A stretch of 64,000 nt of DNA from Nocardioides albertanoniae (GTDB lineage Bacteria; Actinomycetota; Actinomycetes; Propionibacteriales; Nocardioidaceae). Numbering within the stretch: position 1 is the first letter of the stretch; each line of letters starts with the position of its first letter. The stretch spans positions 124,001 through 188,000 of the forward strand of contig NZ_VFOV01000001.1 of NCBI RefSeq assembly GCF_006716315.1, in the 5' to 3' direction. Below, in pieces: positions 42,813 through 53,981 of this stretch. The translations under genes and the position numbers were made by a program. The notes under the pieces are model-generated. The model was not told where the DNA came from. It did not search any database and worked only from the letters and a program-made list of their open reading frames with translations.

Positions 42813-44408
42813 TCAGCCGCGGCGTGGGTCGATCGGGGTCATCGCCTTGCCCATGCCGTCCTGGATCGCCTCCCCGGCCTCGAAGCAGAGATCCTCGCGG
42901 AACCGGTCGGCCACGACCTGGACACCGATCGGCAAGCCGTCGTGCAGGCCCGTCGGCACGCTCAGGGCGGGCAGCCCGAGCATGGCCAGCGCGAGCATGG
43001 GCTGCTGCGCTGCCAGGATCGATCTGAAGGCGTCCGGGCCCTGCTGGTCCAGGTCCACCGGGAACTGGGACCGCAGGGAGACCGGCGTGACCACGACCGC
43101 GTAGTCCTGGAGGAGCCGGCGCCACTCACGCTGGTAGACCTCGCGCTGACCCAGCTTCGTGGAGAAGTCGGCGAGGCTGAGGTCGGGGGTGACCTCCAGC
43201 CACGTCTTCAGGGCCGTCTTGATGGCCTGGTCACCGTCCTTCTCCACCGCCGCGGCGAAGCCGTATCGGCTCTCGGCCATGACGAGCGGCGACCAGAGGT
43301 CGGCCAGCTCGGCGAGGTGAGGGAGCTCGACCTCGTCGATCCCGTAGCCGGCCCGTCGCAGCGCCGTGGTGGCACGGCGCACTGCCTCTCGTACGGATGC
43401 GTCGACGGAGTCGTCGCCTCCGGGCAGGGTCAGCACCGCAGCGCGCCGCGGAGGCTCGGGCACGCTCTCCGGCGCGGGGACAGCGGTCCACCCCGGATCA
43501 CGCACGTCACGGAGCGCCAGAGCCTCCAGGCCGATCCGGAGGTCGCCCACCGTTCGGGCGAGAAGGCCCTGCGTCGACATCAGCTGGGTCATCATCGTCC
43601 GGGGAACCTCGGCCGTCGACGGGTTGAACGCCGCGACCCGGCCCATCGTCGGTCGCAGCCCGCTGACGCCGCACGCCCAGGCCGGGTAGCGCACCGACCC
43701 CGCGATGTCGCTGCCGTGGGCCAGCGGGCCGATGCCGGTGGCCACGGCCACCGCGGCGCCGCCGCTCGACCCACCCGGCGTGACCTTCGGGTCCCAGGGG
43801 TTGACGGTCCGACCGTGCAGGTCGTTGTCGGTGAACCATCGGAAGGAGAAAGCGGGCACGTTGGTGCGCCCCAGGATCACGGCGCCGGCCCGGCGGAGGT
43901 TCGCGACCGGCGCACTGTCCTCGGCCACGACTGCGTCGCGGTAGGCGACCACTCCGTTGGTGGTGGCGTGCCCGGCGAGATCGACGTTGATCTTGACCGT
44001 CACGGGCACCCCGTGGAGCACGCCGAGCGTCGCTCCCGCGCGCACCTGCGCATCGGCGGCGTCAGCCGCCGCGAGCGCCTCGTCCTCCAGGCTCTCCGCG
44101 ACCGCGTTCACGGTCGGGTTGACCTCGCGAAGCCGGGTCAGGCAGCTCTCCGTGACCTGGCGGCTGCTCACCCGGCGCGTGCGCACGGCGCGGGCGACGT
44201 CGGCCGCGGCCCACGTCCACAACGGCCCGGTGGGCAGCGGACCGTGGTCGTCGACCGGGCCGCGTCCGACCGCCTGTCCCGGGTCCGCCGCGGCAGCACC
44301 AGGGGTGGTGGCCGCCAGCGACGTGGCCCCCGCCACGCCGAGTGCGGCCGTCAAGGCCGAGCGTCGCGACAACCGGCCGGCGGGACGAGGGGCTTCAGGG
44401 GTCTCCAT
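42813..44408 (-). CDS. Exported amidase (amidase signature family)
   Basis: A 531-residue amidase. The N-terminus has a Tat-type signal (SRRSALTAALGVAGA, cleavage after about AAA). The Ser-cisSer-Lys triad is visible: Lys in PVTVKINVDLAG, the Gly/Ser-rich segment GGSSGGAAVAV, and the nucleophile Ser in HGSDIAGSVRYPA. Such enzymes hydrolyse aliphatic, aromatic or peptide amides. It is probably folded before export and acts outside the cell. The gene is alone, with no regulator next to it. Confidence 0.9.
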   Translation of the reverse strand: METPEAPRPAGRLSRRSALTAALGVAGATSLAATTPGAAAADPGQAVGRGPVDDHGPLPTGPLWTWAAADVARAVRTRRVSSRQVTESCLTRLREVNPTVNAVAESLEDEALAAADAADAQVRAGATLGVLHGVPVTVKINVDLAGHATTNGVVAYRDAVVAEDSAPVANLRRAGAVILGRTNVPAFSFRWFTDNDLHGRTVNPWDPKVTPGGSSGGAAVAVATGIGPLAHGSDIAGSVRYPAWACGVSGLRPTMGRVAAFNPSTAEVPRTMMTQLMSTQGLLARTVGDLRIGLEALALRDVRDPGWTAVPAPESVPEPPRRAAVLTLPGGDDSVDASVREAVRRATTALRRAGYGIDEVELPHLAELADLWSPLVMAESRYGFAAAVEKDGDQAIKTALKTWLEVTPDLSLADFSTKLGQREVYQREWRRLLQDYAVVVTPVSLRSQFPVDLDQQGPDAFRSILAAQQPMLALAMLGLPALSVPTGLHDGLPIGVQVVADRFREDLCFEAGEAIQDGMGKAMTPIDPRRG

Positions 44409-44677
44409 GTGGGTTCCTTCCGCGGCGGCTCTCGGCTGTGGTCACGCGGATCGTGATCAGCCGCCGTTGGCTCCGGAAGCGTCCCATGGTGTGGCCGACG
44501 TCACATCTGCGCTTTTCCTAGCCCCGGCCCGGGCATCGATTGAGCGCGTACGCAGTTGGATCCCCGCCCACGGGTTCTCAAAGACGACACAGCGTCGTCA
44601 GGTAGTTCGTCAGGATGTGGCCCTCCGGCCACTGACTCCGGCTTGCGCGCTTTCGCGTTGTGCCTGGTCAGAGTTGG

Positions 44678-44750
44678 TGGAGCATAGGGGACTCGAACCC
44701 CTAACCCCCTGCTTGCAAAGCAGGTGCGCTACCAATTGCGCCAATGCCCC
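44678..44750 (-). tRNA. tRNA-Ala (TGC)
   Basis: A 73-base tRNA with acceptor GGGGCAT/ATGCTCC, discriminator A and encoded CCA at 44675-44677. The anticodon arm CCTGC-TTTGCAA-GCAGG gives TGC. D-arm and T-arm (AGGGGTTCGAGTCCCCT) are intact. Confidence 0.96.
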
Positions 44751-44766
44751 GAGCGGTCTGCGCCGG

Positions 44767-44886
44767 TCACCTCACCGTGTCGGTCGCGTCGGACCAGTTG
44801 CCCTTCTCGGGGCTGGACTGGTCGAGCTTCTTCTTGGCGAGGATGATGCCGGCTCCGGCCAGCACTACGAGGACGAGCTTCTTCAT
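44767..44886 (-). CDS. DLW-39 family small membrane protein
   Basis: A 39-residue protein beginning MKKLVLVVLAGAGIILAKKK, one hydrophobic helix with basic ends, followed by a short polar tail ending SDATDTVR. Length and position match the DLW-39 family of tiny actinobacterial proteins found beside the tRNA-Ala downstream of gyrA. The DLW motif itself reads GNW here. It is predicted to be a small single-pass membrane protein of unknown function. It is too short for ordinary gene calls. AGGAG lies 6-10 bases before the ATG. Confidence 0.8.
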   Translation of the reverse strand: MKKLVLVVLAGAGIILAKKKLDQSSPEKGNWSDATDTVR

Positions 44887-44981
44887 GTCTTCTCCTGCTG
44901 GTCGTGTCGGACATCGCTGCCCGGTGAGACGCGGCAAGCGTACCGGCCTGCTGGGAGCCGTACGAAATCAACCGGCCGAAA

Positions 44982-45926
44982 TCAACCGGCCTCGGGGTCG
45001 GGCTCCAGACCGAGGGCGGCGATGGGGGTGCAGGTCATGTGGGTGCTCGCCCACATCCGGCCGGTCAGGAGCCCGAAGCCGTACGCCGAGGGGCGGCTGT
45101 AGGGCGAGGCGCCCGACTCGTAGGTGGCGATGAGCTCGCCGTCGACCTCGACGATGGCCTCGGCCATGTTGGGGAACTTGAAGGTGCGGCGCACCGCGCC
45201 GACGCCGCCGTCGGACGTGCGCTCGCAGATGAAGAGGGTGCTGGGGCGGTGGCGGCCGAACGAGGAGGAGAAGACGTACTCGTCGCGGCGGACGACGACA
45301 CCTTGGACCTTCGGAGGCGTGGTGGTCGAGACGACCGGCTCGGAGAAGTCCCACTCGCCGCTCTCGGCCTTCTCGTAGGCGAAGAGGGTCTGCTTGCCGA
45401 ACCCGCCGAGGTAGAGGCGGTTTCCCCGCAGTCGGCAGTAGGAGCCGGCAGCCACCTTCGCCGGAGGCTCGGTCGGCTCGACCTCGGCCCCCTTCTCCGC
45501 CGAACGGATCGCGGAGAGCGAGTAGCGGTAGAGCCGGCCGGCGCCACCGGTGCCCTTGCAGACCCACACGTCGTCACCGTCGATCGCGACGCCGCCCGCG
45601 TGGCCGGGGCCGGCCTTGCCCCGGTAGCCCGCGAGGATCACCTCGCCGGCGTTCTCTCCCGACTTCGGGTCGACCAGGACGAGCGCCGATCCGCGGTCGT
45701 GGGAGTAGTAGCTCTGCGCCAGCAGGTTGGTCTCGGGGTCATAGCCGAGCCCCTGCGGCGTCCAGTCGTGCGCACCTCCGGTGGCCAAGGTGTTCGGGAT
45801 GACCGGCCCGACCCGCCCGCCGAGCTTCCGGGTCCAGCGAGACGTACGGTTCACTCCCTGCCTCACCCAGCGACGCGTACGCCACGGGAACGAGTCGAGG
45901 TCGAACGGCAGGTCGATCTTCGTCAT
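44982..45926 (-). CDS. Hypothetical protein, possible beta-propeller
   Basis: A 314-residue protein without a signal peptide or membrane helix. Repeated beta-strand patterns of the form GxDxxTNLLAQSYY, GVAIDGDDVWVCKG, RLRGNRLYLGGFGK and VEVDGELIATYE suggest a propeller-like fold. I do not recognise a named family; similar proteins occur as uncharacterised entries in actinobacteria. The ATG lies 72 bp from the divergent MBL gene, with which it may share a control region. Confidence 0.7.
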   Translation of the reverse strand: MTKIDLPFDLDSFPWRTRRWVRQGVNRTSRWTRKLGGRVGPVIPNTLATGGAHDWTPQGLGYDPETNLLAQSYYSHDRGSALVLVDPKSGENAGEVILAGYRGKAGPGHAGGVAIDGDDVWVCKGTGGAGRLYRYSLSAIRSAEKGAEVEPTEPPAKVAAGSYCRLRGNRLYLGGFGKQTLFAYEKAESGEWDFSEPVVSTTTPPKVQGVVVRRDEYVFSSSFGRHRPSTLFICERTSDGGVGAVRRTFKFPNMAEAIVEVDGELIATYESGASPYSRPSAYGFGLLTGRMWASTHMTCTPIAALGLEPDPEAG

Positions 45927-45998
45927 GTCTGTGATGTTCGCATGTCGTTCCTACCGTGGGCGGATGGCATCCCGTGGCGGTGTCGGTACGTTCCCGAT

Positions 45999-46928
45999 GT
46001 GACCAGCGATGCGACTGCTTCTTCTGCCGCCCTCTCGCCCCGCGACCTGTTCGGCGCTCTGAGCGGGTTCGGCCGCGGCCTGCTGCGGCCCCGGCGACCC
46101 GACGACCGGCTCCTCGCCTCGATCAGCGACGCCGGCCTGCCCCGGGGAGACCGAACCGTCACGGTGCGTCCGTTGCCGCAGGTCTCACGTGCCCTGCCCG
46201 CCGGCGGCATCATCGAGGGCGCCGGGCCCCTACGCCGCGTCCGGAATGCGATGACCGGCTTCGTCGTCGAGCATCCCGACGCCACGTTCGTCGTCGATCC
46301 GTCCTACTGCCGCGACGCTCCCGAGCGAGCCCTGGCAGAGCTCCCCGGCATGCTTCGCCGCCTGGTCGCACCGCCGGCAGACACGGTGGCCACCGTCGAC
46401 TCGCTGCGCGCCGCCCAGGTGCGGCCCGACTTCGCCCTCCCCACCCACGCCCACTGGGATCACGTCTGCGGCCTCCTGGACCTGCCCAGCCTCCCGGTGC
46501 ACCTGCGCACCATCGAGCGCGACTGGATCCTCGGCCCCGGGCCCGCACCTGTCGGGGGAGTGCGCCCCGCCCTGACCGACGGACGGTCCGTCGAGACGTA
46601 CGACCTCGGTGGGCCGCCCGTCGCGACCTTCACCGCCTCCCACGACATGTTCGGCGACGGCTCGGTCATCCTGGTCGACCTCGCCGGCCACACGCCGGGA
46701 AGCATCGGGGTCCTCGCCCGAACCGCCACGGGGTGGGTCCTGATCGCTGGCGACGCCGCCTGGCACTACGACCAGGTCGACCTGATCAGGCAGAAGCCGT
46801 CGTTCCCGGGAGACTTCGTCGACGAAGACCGAGACGCCGCCTTCGCCGCTCTCCACCGCCTTCATCTGGCTCGCCACCAGATGCGGATCGTCCCGACCCA
46901 CGACCACGATGCCACCAGCCTGCTCTAG
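45999..46928 (+). CDS. MBL-fold metal-dependent hydrolase
   Basis: A 309-residue metallo-beta-lactamase-fold protein. The metal motif THAHWDH is near residue 150, with LAGHTPGSIG and IAGDAAWH supplying further ligands and a last His in PTHDHDA. The N-terminal 50 residues are variable. Possible activities are lactonase or phosphodiesterase-type hydrolysis. GTG at 45999 is used. The TAG stop (46926-46928) lies within the CTAG target of the adjoining IS481 element, so the gene ends exactly where the element begins; the reading frame was not altered by the insertion. Confidence 0.85.
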   Translation: MTSDATASSAALSPRDLFGALSGFGRGLLRPRRPDDRLLASISDAGLPRGDRTVTVRPLPQVSRALPAGGIIEGAGPLRRVRNAMTGFVVEHPDATFVVDPSYCRDAPERALAELPGMLRRLVAPPADTVATVDSLRAAQVRPDFALPTHAHWDHVCGLLDLPSLPVHLRTIERDWILGPGPAPVGGVRPALTDGRSVETYDLGGPPVATFTASHDMFGDGSVILVDLAGHTPGSIGVLARTATGWVLIAGDAAWHYDQVDLIRQKPSFPGDFVDEDRDAAFAALHRLHLARHQMRIVPTHDHDATSLL

Positions 46929-46929
46929 A

Positions 46930-48032
46930 TGTGATGTCCAGGGAGGTTGTACCGCCCTGGGACGGTGAGTCTGCTGAGAGGTGAAGGCCTCCGGTTGTGA
47001 AGTGGAGCTGTCTAGTTCACACACTTCACCGACCGGAGGCCTTCGTGTCCCACGCTAACGCTGCCCTGACCCCACGCGCTCGTTTACGACTCGCCCAGCT
47101 CGTTGTCGAGCGCCGGTGGACCTACGCTGCCGCAGCCAAGATGTTCATGGTTGCCCCACGTACCGCGAAGAAGTGGGCTGACCGGTACCGGGCCGAGGGT
47201 CCGGCCGGCATGCGCGACCGCAGTTCACGACCACGCACCAGCCCGACTCAGACCAGCCCGGACCTGGTCCGCCAGATCGTGCGCCTGCGGTGGCGACACC
47301 GCCTCGGCCCGGTCCAGATCGCCGGCCGGCTCGCGATGCCGGCTTCGACCGTGCACGCCGTGCTGGTGCGCTGCCGGATCAACCGGCTTTCCCACATCGA
47401 CCGAGCCACCGGTGAACCGATACGCCGCTATGAACATCCGCACCCGGGTTCGCTGATCCACGTCGATGTCACCAAGTTCGGCAACATCCCCGACGGCGGC
47501 GGCCACCGCTACGTCGGCCGCCAGCAAGGCGAACGCAACAAACGCGCCACCACAGGGCTCCCGAAAGGTGCCGACTACAAGCCACGTACCGGCAAAGCAT
47601 TCGCGCACACCGTGATCGATGACCACTCACGCCTCGCCTACGTCGAGATCTGCACCGACGAGAAGGCCGACACCGCCGTCGGGGTCCTACAGCGAGCAGT
47701 GGCTTGGTTCACCGAGCACGGCGTCACCGTCGAACGCGTTCTCTCCGACAACGGCAGCTGTTACCGCTCCTTCGCCTGGCGCGACGCCTGCGCAGACCTC
47801 AACATCAAGCACAAACGGACCCGTCCGTACCGGCCCCAGACCAACGGGAAGATCGAGCGTTTCCACCGGACCCTGGGCGAGGGATGGGCCTACGCACGCT
47901 TCTACAACTCAGAAGCCGAACGTCGAGCAGCCCTCCCAGGCTGGCTTCACTTCTACAATCACCACCGAGCCCACAGCGCCATCGGAGACCAACCACCCAT
48001 CAGCCGATTGACCAACGTCCCTGGACATCACA
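46930..48032 (+). mobile_element. IS481-family insertion sequence (complete)
   Basis: A 1,103-bp element bounded by perfect terminal inverted repeats TGTGATGTCCAGGGA (left, 46930) and its reverse complement TCCCTGGACATCACA (right, ending 48032). Both sides are flanked by TCTAGA (46924-46929 and 48033-48038), a 6-bp target duplication matching the NCTAGN preference known for IS481. It contains one transposase gene. A long hairpin sits before the transposase start. The intact ends and frame suggest a recent, potentially active insertion. Confidence 0.92.
46983..47044 (+). promoter_or_regulatory. Long hairpin before the transposase start
   Basis: GAAGGCCTCCGGT (46983-46995) pairs with ACCGGAGGCCTTC (47032-47044), and inside it GTGAAGTG (46997-47004) pairs with CACTTCAC (47022-47029). 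The hairpin ends directly at the GTG start, so in a read-through transcript it would hide the start region and limit transposase made from outside promoters. Confidence 0.65.
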
Positions 48033-48037
48033 TCTAG
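47045..48037 (+). CDS. IS481-family DDE transposase
   Basis: A 330-residue transposase. The N-terminal helix-turn-helix region (about 8-110) includes WTYAAAAKMFMVAPRTAKKW and GPVQIAGRLAMPASTVHAVL. The integrase-type catalytic core carries the DDE residues in LIHVDVTKFG (Asp about 139), RVLSDNGSCY (Asp about 237) and NGKIERFHRTL (Glu about 275). The GTG start follows the leader hairpin. The last codons CAT CAC are the element's end; the following ATC TAG uses the flanking TCTAGA, so the stop codon is supplied by the duplicated target site. Confidence 0.93.
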   Translation: MSHANAALTPRARLRLAQLVVERRWTYAAAAKMFMVAPRTAKKWADRYRAEGPAGMRDRSSRPRTSPTQTSPDLVRQIVRLRWRHRLGPVQIAGRLAMPASTVHAVLVRCRINRLSHIDRATGEPIRRYEHPHPGSLIHVDVTKFGNIPDGGGHRYVGRQQGERNKRATTGLPKGADYKPRTGKAFAHTVIDDHSRLAYVEICTDEKADTAVGVLQRAVAWFTEHGVTVERVLSDNGSCYRSFAWRDACADLNIKHKRTRPYRPQTNGKIERFHRTLGEGWAYARFYNSEAERRAALPGWLHFYNHHRAHSAIGDQPPISRLTNVPGHHI

Positions 48038-48062
48038 AACCCGGAAGAGGCCCCGAAGGAGG

Positions 48063-48171
48063 ATGCAGGCCTCGACGGTGCACGCGGTCCTCGTACGCTG
48101 CCGGGTCAACCGGCTCACCCACATCGACCGGACCACTGATCCACGTCGATGTCACCAAGTTCGGCAACATC
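48063..48171 (+). pseudogene. Relic of a second IS481-type transposase gene
   Basis: The bases from 48063 encode MQASTVHAVLVRCRVNRL and THIDRTT, nearly the same as residues in the intact transposase. About 43 bases are then missing, the frame shifts, and the match resumes with CTGATCCACGTCGATGTC and onwards to about 48171. It differs at several bases from the intact copy, so it is an older relative, not a duplicate of it. It lies 25 bases from the right end of the intact element. Confidence 0.85.
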
Positions 48172-48328
48172 ACCGCCCCCATCGGACAGTTCCTGCTCTC
48201 TGGCATCCGTCATCGCGCTGGGCGAAAGTCCGCGCTCGGCGACCATCCGGAAAAGGACTCTTGTTTCAAAGTCGCATTCATGTTCCAATCTGGTGACCCC
48301 CATCACTTTTAGGCGTTCGGAGAGACCC

Positions 48329-49180
48329 ATGAAGAAGATCGTCACCTGTCTGGCGACCGCGCTCGTGGCGGTTCTGGCCAGTCTGGCGGTGGCCGCGCCG
48401 GCCACCGCCGCGCCCACGTCGGGCATCAACGACTGGACCTGCCGGCCGAGCGCTGCACATCCGGAACCGGTCGTGTTGTGGCACGGCCTGGGCAGCAGCG
48501 GCGACGTCGGCATGCTGCTGCTCTCCCAGCATCTCAAGAGCCAGGGCTACTGCGTCTACTACAAGACCTACGGCACCACCCACTGGGGCCCGTTCATCGG
48601 CGGGCTCGCCTCGATGCGCGAGAGCGCGGTCGAGCTCGATGAGTTCGTGGAGAAGGTCCGAGCCTCGACGGGTGCGAAGAAGGTCAGCATCGCCGGACAC
48701 TCCGAGGGGACGACCGTACCGGCGTACTACCTGAAGTTCCTCGGCGGTGACAAGGTGGTCAAGCACTTCGTCGGGTTCGGCTCGAACTTCAAGGGGAGCA
48801 CTCTGGGGGGTCTGCAGCAGCTCGCGGACCTGCTCGGGTTCCGGCCGATCCTGGACGCCGGCGGCTGCACGTCCTGCAACGAGTTCGCTCCGAACTCGGA
48901 GTTCATGAAAGACCTCAACGAAGGTGGCGTGAGCGTCCCCGGACCCAGCTACACCAGCATCGTCACCAAGTACGACGAGGTCGTCACGCCCTACACCAGC
49001 GGCATCCTCGCGCCGGCGAGCAATGTGAATAACGTCGTTCTCCAGGACGTGTGCGCGGTCGACCTCAGTGGCCACCTGGGCCTGGCCTGGGACCCGAACG
49101 TGTTCGCGCTGGTGACCAACGCGCTAGACCCGGCGAACGCCAAGCCCGTCGGCTGCGTCCCGATGCCCTGGCTGTCCTGA
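48329..49180 (+). CDS. Secreted lipase/esterase (Lipase class 2-like)
   Basis: A 283-residue secreted alpha/beta hydrolase. The signal peptide (MKKIVTCLATALVAVLASLA...) ends near Ala28. The oxyanion segment VVLWHGLGSSG, the nucleophile Ser in IAGHSEGTTV (near 134), the acid Asp in TKYDEVVTPY and the His in DLSGHLGLAWD give a full triad. Cysteines at WTCRP, GYCVYY, GGCTSC, DVC and GCVP could form several disulfides. It should cleave lipid esters outside the cell. The ATG is preceded by GGAGAG. It lies between the IS relic and a TetR gene that may control it. Confidence 0.88.
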   Translation: MKKIVTCLATALVAVLASLAVAAPATAAPTSGINDWTCRPSAAHPEPVVLWHGLGSSGDVGMLLLSQHLKSQGYCVYYKTYGTTHWGPFIGGLASMRESAVELDEFVEKVRASTGAKKVSIAGHSEGTTVPAYYLKFLGGDKVVKHFVGFGSNFKGSTLGGLQQLADLLGFRPILDAGGCTSCNEFAPNSEFMKDLNEGGVSVPGPSYTSIVTKYDEVVTPYTSGILAPASNVNNVVLQDVCAVDLSGHLGLAWDPNVFALVTNALDPANAKPVGCVPMPWLS

Positions 49181-49266
49181 CCGTCTCGCGGAACGCCACA
49201 CCCCCGGCACCGAAGATCGGTGACGGGGGCGAGGCATCCCGACCAGGGTGCTCTAACCTCGGTGCA

Positions 49267-49926
49267 GTGACGCCACGCAACAGCACCAGCGGCAAGACCA
49301 CGGGCAAGCAGCAGAGGGTGATCCGCGGCCTGGACGCCGACCAGCGCCGTGAGCAGCGCCGGCAGGCCCTGCTGGATGCGGCGCTCGAGCTGTTCGCCGC
49401 GCAGGGCTTCGTCAACACCTCGATCGAGCAGCTGTGCCAGCACGCTTACGTCGCCACCAAGTCCTTCTACGAGTCCTTCGACGGCCGCGACGACCTCTAT
49501 GGCACCCTGCTGCAGCAGATCACCGACCGAGCCTTCGCACGGCTCGCGAGTGTGGTCGATGAGGCACCCGACGAGGAGACCAGCACCCGCTTGCTGCTTG
49601 CCGAGCTGGCGCACACTTTCGTTGATGACGTCCGGATCGCGCAGGTCACCTTCGGCCAGGGCAGCGCCATCACGCCGGCGGCTGAGCGACAGCGCCGCGA
49701 GAACCGCCGCGCGGCCGCCGCGTTCGTCGAAGACTTGTGGGTCGGCTACGGCACCGTCCTGACAGAGCGCTACCACGGGATCGTGATCGGCTTGATCGGC
49801 GGTCTGTTCGACATCATCGCGGACTGGGTCCTCGACGTACCCGCAGCGGGACCCACCCCGGCCATGGTGGAAGAACTGATCACCCGCCTGAGCGATTTCT
49901 ACGACGCCGTACGCAACGGCAGCTAG
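49267..49926 (+). CDS. TetR-family transcriptional regulator
   Basis: A 219-residue TetR repressor. The helix-turn-helix is ALLDAALELFAAQGFVNTS, then IEQLCQHAYVATKSFYESF at about 52-70. The start is uncertain: GTG at 49267 gives a basic 30-residue lead (NSTSGKTTGKQQR). It follows the lipase gene by 86 bp in the same direction and is a candidate regulator of it. The effector-binding half is not assigned. Confidence 0.85.
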   Translation: MTPRNSTSGKTTGKQQRVIRGLDADQRREQRRQALLDAALELFAAQGFVNTSIEQLCQHAYVATKSFYESFDGRDDLYGTLLQQITDRAFARLASVVDEAPDEETSTRLLLAELAHTFVDDVRIAQVTFGQGSAITPAAERQRRENRRAAAAFVEDLWVGYGTVLTERYHGIVIGLIGGLFDIIADWVLDVPAAGPTPAMVEELITRLSDFYDAVRNGS

Positions 49927-50063
49927 GTGATTGATGCACAGGCTGACCTGCTACGTGCCTGCTACGTGACTGATGGAGGCTGACCTTGAACTCCCCAGCG
50001 GTGTGGCGGCTCGCGATGTAGCGATCCGTCACACTTCGGATTCATTAGCCCGCGCAAGCAGAC

Positions 50064-50311
50064 ATGGCTTCGGTCCGGGGCAGCTACCAAATTTTGGGCA
50101 GGTGCCCGGGGGCACCGCCGCTTGCCGTTCCCCACATTGATGTCGCTCCTCGCTGGTCGGAGTTCATCGGCAGGCGGCCAGGCGCGAACCTCTGGGACGC
50201 CGCCAAGAAGGTCGAGTACCTCTCGGGTACCACGAAACCGACAACCCCGATTCAGACGACACCGAGGCCCCCAAGACAGAGGTTGAGGGCGAGGAGGAAA
50301 AGGGCGCCTGA
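50064..50311 (+). pseudogene. Decayed gene fragment beside tRNA-Ile
   Basis: Two frames carry protein-like sequence: VAPRWSEFIGRRPGANLWDA with AKKVEYL up to about 50223, then, in another frame, GYHETDNPDSDDTEAPKTEV and EGEEEKGA ending at the TGA at 50309. A frameshift near 50225 would join them. The segment ends at a hairpin (50322). I cannot name the family. Its place next to a tRNA would fit a remnant of an integrated element, but no attachment site or integrase was seen. Confidence 0.4.
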
Positions 50312-50321
50312 CAAGCAGAAA

Positions 50322-50345
50322 CGCCCCGAACCGGAGTTCAGGGCG
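50322..50345 (+). terminator. Hairpin after the decayed gene
   Basis: CGCCCCGAAC (50322-50331) pairs with GTTCAGGGCG (50336-50345) with one mismatch, starting 11 bases after the TGA. Confidence 0.5.
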
Positions 50346-50352
50346 AATGCTG

Positions 50353-50426
50353 TGCGCTTAGGAGGACTTGAACCTCCGACCCCCACATTATCAGTGTGGT
50401 GCTCTAACCGTCTGAGCTATAAGCGC
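50353..50426 (-). tRNA. tRNA-Ile (GAT)
   Basis: A 74-base tRNA with acceptor GCGCTTA/TAAGCGC and discriminator A. The anticodon arm CCACA-CTGATAA-TGTGG gives GAT. The T-arm GGAGGTTCAAGTCCTCC is intact. No CCA is encoded. Its position downstream of gyrA and DUF3566 is the normal one in actinobacteria. Confidence 0.96.
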
Positions 50427-50565
50427 AGGCGCCAACTGGAGGGTGGAAGCCCCTACCAGCAGGCGAGAGGAAACATTACCCGGCCGCCGCCTGCGGAGCC
50501 AAAACGGTGACACGTCGGCAACCTCGGGGAGGAACTGCGGACAGAACTGCCGCCTGCACACATGA

Positions 50566-50612
50566 ACCTGGGGAGGGTCGTCCGAACTGTGTTCGGACGA
50601 CCCTCCCCAGGT
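50566..50612 (-). terminator. Very long hairpin ending the gyrB-gyrA-DUF3566 unit
   Basis: A perfect 22-bp stem, with left arm 50566-50587 beginning ACCTGGGGAGGG and right arm 50591-50612, closed by the loop TGT. It lies 19 bases past the DUF3566 stop and is the strongest hairpin in the window. Confidence 0.9.
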
Positions 50613-50630
50613 GTGAAGAGCGGGCGCGGC

Positions 50631-51205
50631 TCAGTTCTCCGTCAGCTCGACCTCGACGCCACCGAGCAGCGCGGCGGCCATGTTGTAGAGGAACGCGGCC
50701 AGCGTGGCGACGGCGGTCATCAGCACGATGTTGAACACCGAGACGACCATCGTGAAGCCCATGATGCGGGCGAGGCCGAGGTAGTCCTGCACGTTCCAGC
50801 CGGCGCTGGAGTCACCGACGACGTCCTGCACGGCCTGGTTGATCGAGTCCCAGACGCCGGCGGCGCCGAGCACCAACCAGATCACGAAGACGGCCACGAT
50901 CATCACGACGCTGAGCGCGATCGAGAGCAGGAAGGCCATCTTCATGACCGACCACGGATCGATCCGGCTCAGGCTCAGCCGAGCTCGGCGCGAGCCGGCC
51001 GACGAGGCCTGCGCGGCGCCGGCCGGGCCCGAGGTGCGGGCGGTCGACGCCACCGCGGACGCGGCCGCCGAGGTCGTACGTTTGAACTCACCAGCGGCGT
51101 TGGCAACCTTGCCTGTGATCCGCTGGGTCACCGGCTGTGATTCGGTCTCGTTCCGCTCGGTCATCGCGCCTCCCCCGGTCGTGCGCTCTGCGGTGCGGTC
51201 CGTCA

Positions 51206-51206
<1 letters not shown>
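50631..51206 (-). CDS. DUF3566 membrane protein
   Basis: A 191-residue protein: a Thr/Ala-rich cytoplasmic N-terminus of about 80 residues, then the DUF3566 domain with two predicted helices (about 93-116 and 152-180). RLSLSRIDPWSVMKMAFLLS is typical of the family. It is always found after gyrA in actinobacteria, and its function is unknown. The ATG overlaps the gyrA stop (TGATG). An internal ATG 42 bases downstream is also possible. Confidence 0.92.
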
Positions 51207-53920
<2,714 letters not shown>

Positions 53921-53981
53921 GATTTCTCTTTCTGCATGGGTCTATCTGTGAATGCCGGTGGCCTGTCGAGCCGCGCGGGCA

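Noticed and set aside
44729..44971. An 80-codon minus-strand frame around the DLW-39 gene
   Set aside because: It is a shadow of the DLW-39 frame and runs into tRNA-Ala; the 39-residue frame matches a known family.
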